From positions 1-48,912 of the forward strand of contig VGOE01000007.1 of assembly GCA_016876035.1 (NCBI GenBank): a stretch of 48,912 nucleotides of DNA, written 5' to 3'. The position numbers were made by a program, and so were the translations under genes. Below are positions 33,533 to 40,107 of this stretch, piece after piece. The DNA comes from Chloroflexota bacterium. Lineage in GTDB: Bacteria > Chloroflexota > Dehalococcoidia > UBA2247 > RBG-13-53-26. Numbering within the stretch: position 1 is the stretch's first letter; every line of letters begins with the position of its first letter. A model generated the notes under the pieces. The model saw only the letters and a list, made by a program, of their open reading frames with translations, made no database searches and had not been told where the DNA came from.

Positions 33533-33598
33533 GTGAAAAGCGAATCGTCGCTGTTGTGGTTTGTCAAAATTTTAAGAAACGAAGGAGGTGTTCAGTAG
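33533..33598 (+). CDS. Possible short upstream ORF ahead of kamA
   Basis: GTG at 33533 opens a 21-codon frame that ends in TAG at 33596-33598, two bases before the kamA ATG. It covers the kamA Shine-Dalgarno. A strong AGGAGG lies at 33511-33516, but it is 16 nt from the GTG, too far for normal initiation. This is therefore either a chance frame or a translation-coupling leader. Confidence 0.2.
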   Translation: MKSESSLLWFVKILRNEGGVQ

Positions 33599-33600
33599 CA

Positions 33601-34905
33601 ATGGCAACGTCTATGGGGGTCCAAGTTTCGAGTGAGGCCCGAGAGGAGCCTCCCCACGCAGTAGGGAGCGCCACCGAAGAGCCCCCAGGTAAAAGAGCGA
33701 GGGAAAACAGACAAAGATTCTTCGGCCACGTCTCCGAGGAACAGTGGAACGACTGGAAATGGCAATTTCGTAACCGAATCAACACTGTCCGTGAACTGGC
33801 ACACTTCATCCGCCTGTCAGATAAAGAACAGGCAAGACTCAGGCTGGTAACGGGCAAGTACCCCTTTTCAATCACCCCATACTATTTCTGTCTCATCGAC
33901 CAGAACAACCCTGACGACCCTGTTAGAAAGCAAACGGTCCCTTCTTTTGATGAAATAGCTTTCGCCTTTATGGGCGAAGCAGACCCTCTGGCAGAAGAAG
34001 AGGACTCCGTAGTGCCCGGGTTAGTGCATCGCTACCCGGACAGGGTTCTGATGGTGCTGACCAACATTTGCCCTGTTCTTTGCCGCCACTGCACCCGGAA
34101 GCGGGAGTGGCAGAGTGGCAGATGGGCACATACTGACGGCGAGATCGAGCTTATGTTGGACTACATTCGCAGGAACAAGGTTGTCAGGGACGTCATCATC
34201 TCCGGTGGTGACCCGCTATCTCTGGCCACTTCTCGCCTGGAAGAGGTCATTTCCCGGGTGAGGGCCATACCCCACGTGGAGATCATCCGGATTGGCACGC
34301 GCTTCCCTGTGGTACTGCCGCAGCGCATAGATGCGGAACTTTGTGCCATGCTGTCGAAATACGGGCCGATATGGATCAACACTCACTTTAACCATCCTGA
34401 TGAGGTAACCCCTGAGTCAGCGCTCGCCTGTGACAGGCTGGTGAGAAGCGGAGTCCCTCTCAACAACCAATCTGTTCTGTTGCGCGGGGTGAACGACTCT
34501 GTTGAGACGCAGACGAAGTTGTGCCGTGAGCTACTGAAGATAAAAGTGCGGCCATACTACCTCTTCCATGCCGACGAGGTGCAGGGGACCGAGCACCTGC
34601 GCACCACGATAGAAACAGGCATACAGATAATAGAGGGGATGCGCGGTCACACATCAGGTCTGGCTATTCCCACCTTTGTGGTTGATCTGCCCGGGGGTGG
34701 TGGAAAGGTCCCTCTTCAGCCCAATTACCTGGTTTCGAAGACCGATGGTGAGTTCGTATTAAGGAATTACGAGGGTCGCACCTTCACATGCCGGGACCCC
34801 GAGCCGTGGGGCGCGGATCGCCGCCCCGACACCCAGCAGCATCAGGAGCAGGTTCAGCCGGCTTCTCGTGAGGCTGTGGCCGCCTCGAAGGGGAGGGCCA
34901 AATGA
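33601..34905 (+). CDS. kamA: L-lysine 2,3-aminomutase
   Basis: A 434-residue radical SAM/PLP enzyme that interconverts L-alpha-lysine and L-beta-lysine. The cluster motif 'CPVLCRHC' is at 157-164. 'IISGGDPLSL' is at 199-208. The PLP lysine is K369 in 'VVDLPGGGGK'. The two acidic residues that in the clostridial enzyme grip the lysine epsilon-amino group both seem kept: D325 in 'YYLFHADEVQG' and D362 in 'TFVVDLPGG'. That favours lysine over glutamate as substrate. The first 35 residues are unconserved, and the C-terminal Cys cluster of the clostridial protein is missing. ATG at 33601 with AAGGAGGTG. It overlaps the first ATP-grasp gene by 4 nt. No beta-lysine acetyltransferase (ablB) is nearby. 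Confidence 0.92.
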   Translation: MATSMGVQVSSEAREEPPHAVGSATEEPPGKRARENRQRFFGHVSEEQWNDWKWQFRNRINTVRELAHFIRLSDKEQARLRLVTGKYPFSITPYYFCLIDQNNPDDPVRKQTVPSFDEIAFAFMGEADPLAEEEDSVVPGLVHRYPDRVLMVLTNICPVLCRHCTRKREWQSGRWAHTDGEIELMLDYIRRNKVVRDVIISGGDPLSLATSRLEEVISRVRAIPHVEIIRIGTRFPVVLPQRIDAELCAMLSKYGPIWINTHFNHPDEVTPESALACDRLVRSGVPLNNQSVLLRGVNDSVETQTKLCRELLKIKVRPYYLFHADEVQGTEHLRTTIETGIQIIEGMRGHTSGLAIPTFVVDLPGGGGKVPLQPNYLVSKTDGEFVLRNYEGRTFTCRDPEPWGADRRPDTQQHQEQVQPASREAVAASKGRAK

Positions 34906-35915
34906 AGGTTGGGCTAGCCTATGATCTCAAAGACGAAATAACCCTCCATCCGGAACATGCCGAGGACGCTCTGGAGGAATACGATTCTCCGGAGACGGTG
35001 GCAGCCATTGCTAAAGCACTGGAGTCATTGGGGCATTCGGTAGTGCGGCTGGGTGGAGGGCGGGAATTTCTAACGCATATCTTACAGGACAATGTCGACT
35101 TTGTTTTCAACATTGCGGAGGGGAGAGGCGTTTACAGGAGCCGGGAAGCCCAGGTGCCCTCTGTTCTGGAGATGCTGGGCATACCCTATTCGGGGTCAGA
35201 TCCGGAGTGCTTAGCCCTTTGCCTTGACAAGCCGCTAACCAAGAGAGTACTACAGGCAGCCGGCGTGGCTACTCCTCGATGGCAGGTGATCACCGACGGC
35301 CGCCAGCTAGAGGAATTAGCTTGGAACAACTTTCCCTTGCCTGGTTTTGTGAAACCAGCTTATGAGGGCTCAAGCAAGGGCATCCGCTTTGCTTCCAGGG
35401 TCGAAACCATGGAGCACATATGCCGAATGACAAGCATGCTGCTGGAACAGTACCAGCAGCCGGTGATGATAGAGGAGTTTATCTCCGGAGAAGAGGTAAC
35501 GATAGGTGTGGTAGGCTCGCCACCGCAGGTTCTCGGTATCATGCGTGTAGTTCCGAAGCGAGGTGGCAACCCGAACTTTACCTACTCCCTAGAGGTAAAG
35601 CGGGAATGGGAGGATGTGGTCAGCTATGAATGCCCGGCAAAATTATCAGTGAAAACAACGGAAGAGATTATCTGGGCAAGCCTTACAGCCTTCGAAGTGC
35701 TGGGGTGTCGCGACGTTGCCAGGATTGACTTTCGGGTGGACTTAGAGAAGAAACCCTGGCTGCTTGAGGTGAATCCCCTGCCTGGTCTCCGACCAGGTTA
35801 TAGCGACCTTCCTATGATGGCCGAGAGAGTGGGGTATAGTTACGACGCCCTCATCGGCCTGATAATGGATAGTGCTCTAAAGAGGCAAAGGCCGTGTCTG
35901 GCAAGATTGGCATAG
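34902..35915 (+). CDS. D-Ala-D-Ala-ligase-like ATP-grasp enzyme 1
   Basis: A 337-residue ATP-grasp ligase. The N-terminal domain has 'DVDFVFNIAEGRG'-like and 'VPSVLEMLGIPYSGSDPECLALCLDK' features (in outline), as in Ddl. The central ATP loop 'GFVKPAYEGSSKGI' keeps the Ser-Ser-Gly of Ddl. The metal site is 'ARIDFRVD' and 'LLEVNPLPGL'. The usual Ddl acceptor region is altered, so this is probably not the cell-wall Ddl but a relative joining other amino acids. It starts in an ATGA overlap with kamA. The neighbourhood suggests that beta-lysine could be one substrate; this is inference. Confidence 0.85.
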   Translation: MKVGLAYDLKDEITLHPEHAEDALEEYDSPETVAAIAKALESLGHSVVRLGGGREFLTHILQDNVDFVFNIAEGRGVYRSREAQVPSVLEMLGIPYSGSDPECLALCLDKPLTKRVLQAAGVATPRWQVITDGRQLEELAWNNFPLPGFVKPAYEGSSKGIRFASRVETMEHICRMTSMLLEQYQQPVMIEEFISGEEVTIGVVGSPPQVLGIMRVVPKRGGNPNFTYSLEVKREWEDVVSYECPAKLSVKTTEEIIWASLTAFEVLGCRDVARIDFRVDLEKKPWLLEVNPLPGLRPGYSDLPMMAERVGYSYDALIGLIMDSALKRQRPCLARLA

Positions 35916-36913
35916 TCTACAATGACCCTGTCCCGGGGGTGTACCACAACCTTGGTGAGGACGATGCGGTCGCGGGAATTCTTGACTCGGTAGCAGCGGT
36001 AAGTCAGGCACTGGAACACCTGGGCTATGAAGTGGTAACTCTCGCTCTTGGGCCGCCTCTGCCCCTGGCAGAGTCTGAGCTGAGAAAGCTCGACGTTGAT
36101 GCCGTATTCAACCTCTTCGAAGGGTTCGGCGGCGTGCCTCAAAGTGAGGCCACCGTGACATGTCTTCTGGAGACGATGGGGATCTGTTTTACCGGCTGTC
36201 CGAGCCAAGCTCTGCATCTGTGCGAGGACAAATCTCTGGCAAAGCAGGTCTTGCAGTCCTGGGACATACCCACCGCAAACTGGCAGGTGCTTGCCCCCAG
36301 CACCTGTACAGATTTTAACCTGAATTTTCCCTGCATCGTTAAGCCCCTGGGAGAGCATGCCAGCCATGGTATCTCAGCAAAGAGTATTGTACGCAGCCTT
36401 CAGGCTCTGCGCAGGCAATTGGAGCTCATCGATCAGAAGTATGGCCGGCCTTCACTAGTGGAGGAGTTCTTGCCCGGTAGGGAATTCTCTGCTCTGGTGG
36501 TAGGAAACTACAGTCTCAAGGTGTTTCCCATTGAGGAGATCATCTTTGCCTTACCCTCCACCAAGCCGCCTATACTGACCTATGGGGCAAAATGGGTTCG
36601 AGAAGACACGTATTTTGAAGGGACAAAAACGAAGTGTCCGGCTGACGTGGATCCCGAACTGAAGCAAGCTATAGATGATCTGGCACTACGCTGCTTCGTG
36701 GCGCTGGGATGCCGTGGTTATGCCAGAGTGGACATGAGACAGGATGCAGGGGGGCAACTCATGGTGCTCGACGTGAACCCCAATCCAGACATCTCGCAGG
36801 AGGGTGGGGCCAGGCACCAGGTGGAGGCCGCCGGCATTGCCTATGCCAGCTTTATCGGTGATATTGTATCTCTGGCAAAGGAGCACTTCGATTCAGCCAG
36901 GGTGACGGTTTGA
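35894..36913 (+). CDS. D-Ala-D-Ala-ligase-like ATP-grasp enzyme 2 (divergent)
   Basis: A 339-residue ATP-grasp protein, paralogous to the preceding one but clearly different. The N-terminus is 'KIGIVYNDP', with 'DAVFNLFEGFGG' and 'LLETMGICFTGCPSQAL'. The ATP loop 'CIVKPLGEHASHGIS' lacks the Ser-Ser of Ddl. The metal site is 'ARVDMRQD' and 'VLDVNPNPDIS', with Asp for the usual Glu. This arrangement resembles ligases of peptide or mycosporine-type natural product pathways more than Ddl. GTG start with AAGAGG 8 nt upstream, overlapping ligase 1 by 22 nt. Two successive ligases suggest a tripeptide-like or doubly conjugated product. Confidence 0.82.
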   Translation: MSGKIGIVYNDPVPGVYHNLGEDDAVAGILDSVAAVSQALEHLGYEVVTLALGPPLPLAESELRKLDVDAVFNLFEGFGGVPQSEATVTCLLETMGICFTGCPSQALHLCEDKSLAKQVLQSWDIPTANWQVLAPSTCTDFNLNFPCIVKPLGEHASHGISAKSIVRSLQALRRQLELIDQKYGRPSLVEEFLPGREFSALVVGNYSLKVFPIEEIIFALPSTKPPILTYGAKWVREDTYFEGTKTKCPADVDPELKQAIDDLALRCFVALGCRGYARVDMRQDAGGQLMVLDVNPNPDISQEGGARHQVEAAGIAYASFIGDIVSLAKEHFDSARVTV

Positions 36914-37259
36914 GGGGCTTGGTAGCAGTGTGTTGAGCGGGGCTGGGAAGCATGGCCTCTCACAGGTGAGTTGCCATCTCTGGGAGTTTCCCTCGGCAAA
37001 GGAAGCAGAGGCGAGTTCGGATATCCGGCTAGCCTAATGTGCAGCCCCCTAAACGGATCCTAAGAGAGCGCCCTGATATTTAATCGCGTTGCCGATGGTT
37101 ATTGGCATGGGCAATTCTGTGCCAAGCACGGAATCCATCGTTCATTCCTTCTGGATTCCTGCTGTGACCGTCAGTCCCGCCTTAGCCTCTTGCCCAGACG
37201 CTAGCTGTGGGGAAGCGCTCTTGGGTGTCCAGGCAGAGTGGTTTCTTGAGCATCAGTGT
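36914..37259. other. Intergenic spacer, nothing recognised
   Basis: 346 bases between the convergent ligase 2 and four-repeat membrane protein genes. No credible ORF, tRNA or intrinsic terminator is seen. A half REP-like sequence ('CTGGATTCCTGC') lies around 37149-37160. Confidence 0.4.
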
Positions 37260-39332
37260 TTAGCTGGATTCTGCCTCCAGTCTGCCGTGGGACCAAAATA
37301 AGCCCCTGAGTTTCCAGATTCCAATTAAACCCAATATGCCACCGACCAGGGTCAGGTACAATCCGTATCCAATGCCCCTGATATCCAGTAGGCTGCCAGA
37401 TCTGATGTCAAACAATCCCCAAAGAGAACTGGCTATTGTCAGCACTCCCCCTGCGGCGAGTATGCCCCAGGGGAGTCTTGCCCTCGGGGCGACCAAAGCA
37501 TATACAGCGCCGGCCAGGAGGAGAATGGCAGCATGCAAAGCGAGAATCGCCCATACCTCATCCAGAGGCGCCCAACCCCCGGAATATTGCCCTGTTATTG
37601 CATTCCATGCTGAGACATTCAGGAAATCTTCCCACACACGCCGCACAGCCCACGGAGTAAAGATTCCCGCTAACGTGAGCATGGCTGCAAGGAGAGCGAT
37701 GCCCACGACTATTCTGTTCCCCGTTACTCCTCGCTGAATACCTGGCTCTTGGCTGTGCGCCCGGATAGCCGCGCCACGACGGAGGAATGCAATCAAACCC
37801 AGTATGCCACCGACCATGGTGAGGAACAGACCGTATCCGTAGCCCGAATAGAAGCCCATTACGCCGCCATCCATAATGTCGGACAATCCCCAGGCGAAAC
37901 CAGCTATTGCCAGTAGGCTTCCTGCACCGAGTATAAACCAGGATGCTCTGACTTTGGGAGCGGCTACAGCAAATAGAGCGCCCACCAGGGCAAAAACGGC
38001 GCCATGCAAAGCGAGACCGGCCCACACCATGGATAGAGGCTCATTATCCCCAATCGTTAGCCCTGTTATGGCGTCCCAGGCCGACAAACTAGGGTGGTAC
38101 GAGCTGGGGTTCATAGTCCACGGACTGAAGACCCCCACCACTGCCAGCGCGCCTCCCATCAGCCCGATACGCCCCAGCATTCTCCTATCCGTTAACCACC
38201 GTTGAATGCCTCGCTGCTGAACGGGTTCCTCGAGAGCCTCACCAGAACTCCGGCACAACCGAGAATCCTGTGGCGCTGATTTCGAGAAGAAAATCCTGGA
38301 TGAGCCCCTCAATCCCCAGATTCCAGTCAAACCCAGTATGCCGCCGACCAAGGTGAGGTACAGACCATATCCGTAGCCTGAAAAAACTGTTACGCCACCA
38401 TCTCTAATATCGGACAATCCCGAAGCGAAGGCGGCTATGACCAGTGCCCCTCCTACGTGGACTATGACCCAGGGCGCTTTGGCTTTGGGAGCGGCTATAG
38501 CAAACACAGCGCCCGCCAGCAGAATAATGGCTGCACCAAAGGCGAGACCGGCCCAAACCAAATACAGAGGCGAGTAATCGCTAAGCTCCAGCCCTGTCAT
38601 AGCGTCCCAGGCTGACAGATGGCGTACCCAATGGTGTGTAGCCCAAGGAGTGAAGACGCCCACCAGTGCCAGTGTGCCTGCCACCAGCGCGAGACCACCT
38701 AGCGTCTTCTTATCCATTATCCATCGTTGAATGCCTCGCTCCTGAACAGGCTCATGAAGAGCCTCGTCGGGACTTCGGCTGAAATCAGACTCCTGTTTGG
38801 CTGATTTCGGCAAGAAAGCCCTGGATGAGTCTCTCAAGCCCAGGATTCCGGTCAGACCCAATATGCCGCCCACCAAGGTGAGGAACAAGCCGTATCCATA
38901 TCCTAAGCCACCCTCTCTAATATCAGAAACCGCCGCGGCAAAGCCGATTATGGCCAGTGCCCCTCCTACGTGGACTATGACCCAGGGCGCTTTGGCTTTG
39001 GGAGCGGCTATAGCATATAGAGCGCCCACCAGGAGAATAAGGGCTGCGCCGAAAGCCAGACCGGCCCAGATCACATATAGGCGGTAATCCCAATAATATG
39101 TTAGCCCTGTCATGGCGTCCCATGCCGTAAGATTCCGCCTGTCCGCCCACGGGCTAAAGACCCCCACCAATACCAGTATGCTTGCAATCAGGCCGATATC
39201 AGCAAGTATTCTCCTATCCGTTAGCCACTGCTGAATGCCTCGCTGCTGAACGGGCTCCTGAAGAGCGGCACCAGAACTCCGGCTGAACTGATCCTGGTCG
39301 TCATTCTCCTGGCCGCAACTGGTGCAACTCAT
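37260..39332 (-). CDS. Membrane protein of four internal repeats with decayed zinc ribbon
   Basis: A 690-residue protein. It opens with a half zinc ribbon (CTSCGQEN, C3 and C6) whose second CxxC has become SRSS. Four homologous units of about 145 residues follow (about 31-168, 199-344, 374-517, 531-676). Each has roughly four hydrophobic helices and the markers 'GVF.PW', 'SAWDAMTGL', 'VWAGLA', 'APKAKAPW', 'SDI..GG' and 'GYGL.LTLVGGILGL'. The linkers between units 1/2 and 2/3 repeat the ribbon half as well ('FSRSPDEALHEP', 'LCRSSGEALEEP'), so the duplicated module included it. ATG at 39332 follows GGAGGGG. Function is unknown. About 16 membrane segments are expected. Very similar DNA between units suggests recent duplication. 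Confidence 0.85.
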   Translation of the reverse strand: MSCTSCGQENDDQDQFSRSSGAALQEPVQQRGIQQWLTDRRILADIGLIASILVLVGVFSPWADRRNLTAWDAMTGLTYYWDYRLYVIWAGLAFGAALILLVGALYAIAAPKAKAPWVIVHVGGALAIIGFAAAVSDIREGGLGYGYGLFLTLVGGILGLTGILGLRDSSRAFLPKSAKQESDFSRSPDEALHEPVQERGIQRWIMDKKTLGGLALVAGTLALVGVFTPWATHHWVRHLSAWDAMTGLELSDYSPLYLVWAGLAFGAAIILLAGAVFAIAAPKAKAPWVIVHVGGALVIAAFASGLSDIRDGGVTVFSGYGYGLYLTLVGGILGLTGIWGLRGSSRIFFSKSAPQDSRLCRSSGEALEEPVQQRGIQRWLTDRRMLGRIGLMGGALAVVGVFSPWTMNPSSYHPSLSAWDAITGLTIGDNEPLSMVWAGLALHGAVFALVGALFAVAAPKVRASWFILGAGSLLAIAGFAWGLSDIMDGGVMGFYSGYGYGLFLTMVGGILGLIAFLRRGAAIRAHSQEPGIQRGVTGNRIVVGIALLAAMLTLAGIFTPWAVRRVWEDFLNVSAWNAITGQYSGGWAPLDEVWAILALHAAILLLAGAVYALVAPRARLPWGILAAGGVLTIASSLWGLFDIRSGSLLDIRGIGYGLYLTLVGGILGLIGIWKLRGLFWSHGRLEAESS

Positions 39333-39521
39333 TATTCTCCCCTCCTTCCCGCCCCCAAGGGGTAGCTGCCCAGGCCTCCTACACAATCAGGACGAAGATC
39401 GGCTTTGATCCGTTAGCCCTGATCCTGTCGAAGGGCTGTTCACGGTTCAACAAGCCCACCATGAAGGACTCATCGTACTTCATTCTCATTCATCGTGATA
39501 TTGGTGTCAACCGACGCTGCT

Positions 39522-39660
39522 GGATTCCGGCTTTCGCCGAAATGGCACGGGTAGCTCTGCTTTTACTAATGGTCTCATAGTGTCGTTCCTGCGAAAGCAG
39601 TAACCCAGAAAAAACCTGCCTTCGTTAACGATCTCTGGATTCCCGCTTGCGCGGGAATCC
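39522..39660. repeat. Cluster of REP-like palindromes
   Basis: One good copy, GGATTCCCGC-ttgc-GCGGGAATCC (39637-39660), lies with two decayed ones: GGATTCCGGC-tttc-GCCG (39522-39543) and CCTGC-gaaa-GCAG (around 39588-39600). They sit in the 775-nt spacer between the divergent membrane-repeat and P-type ATPase genes. Their alternating orientation suggests a tandem REP array (BIME-like). Confidence 0.65.
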
Positions 39661-39820
39661 GTCATGCCCATTTACATGGGCACCACGAAGTAGGAAAATG
39701 GCTGTGCGCTGGCAATGGAAGGAGTTCGTCTTGCCATTGGTGCCGCGAGCCTGAGCGCCTATTTTCGGAAGAATGACAGGTACGCATTTATGCGGTTCTT
39801 GGCATTGCTGCACAGTGGCT

Positions 39821-39888
39821 GTCGGGTCCCTGACCCGACGCGGGGTGTACAGTGTGAGTGCAGGTCAGGTCAAGGACCTGACACTCAC
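39821..39888. repeat. Pair of related hairpins in the ATPase upstream spacer
   Basis: GTCGGGT-ccctg-ACCCGAC (39821-39839) and GTCAGGTC-aag-GACCTGAC (39864-39882) are two palindromes of similar shape. The second is extended by GTGAGT (39854-39859) pairing with ACTCAC (39883-39888). They could be a second repeat family or structured RNA. No T-run follows. The spacer up to 40107 shows no gene. Confidence 0.5.
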
Positions 39889-40107
39889 CAGGAGAGGAAT
39901 GTGTCTAAGTTGACTGGTTTTCATCCCTCGTGGTGTTGTTGTGAACCAGCATAGGTGATTCTGAGCGGAGCAAAGAATGTCGGTTGTTATGCAGAACTAT
40001 GCAACTGAGCACTAGTAGTTTGCCACCATCAGGTTACAGCGCACATGAAATTCCCAAAGTATGATAGACTACGTTTTCAGGACAGTATACTATACGGTGA
40101 GAGCCTA

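Noticed and set aside
39715-39954. 79-codon frame in the ATPase upstream spacer
   Set aside because: It runs through palindromic repeats, is Cys-rich without pattern and has no homology-like features.
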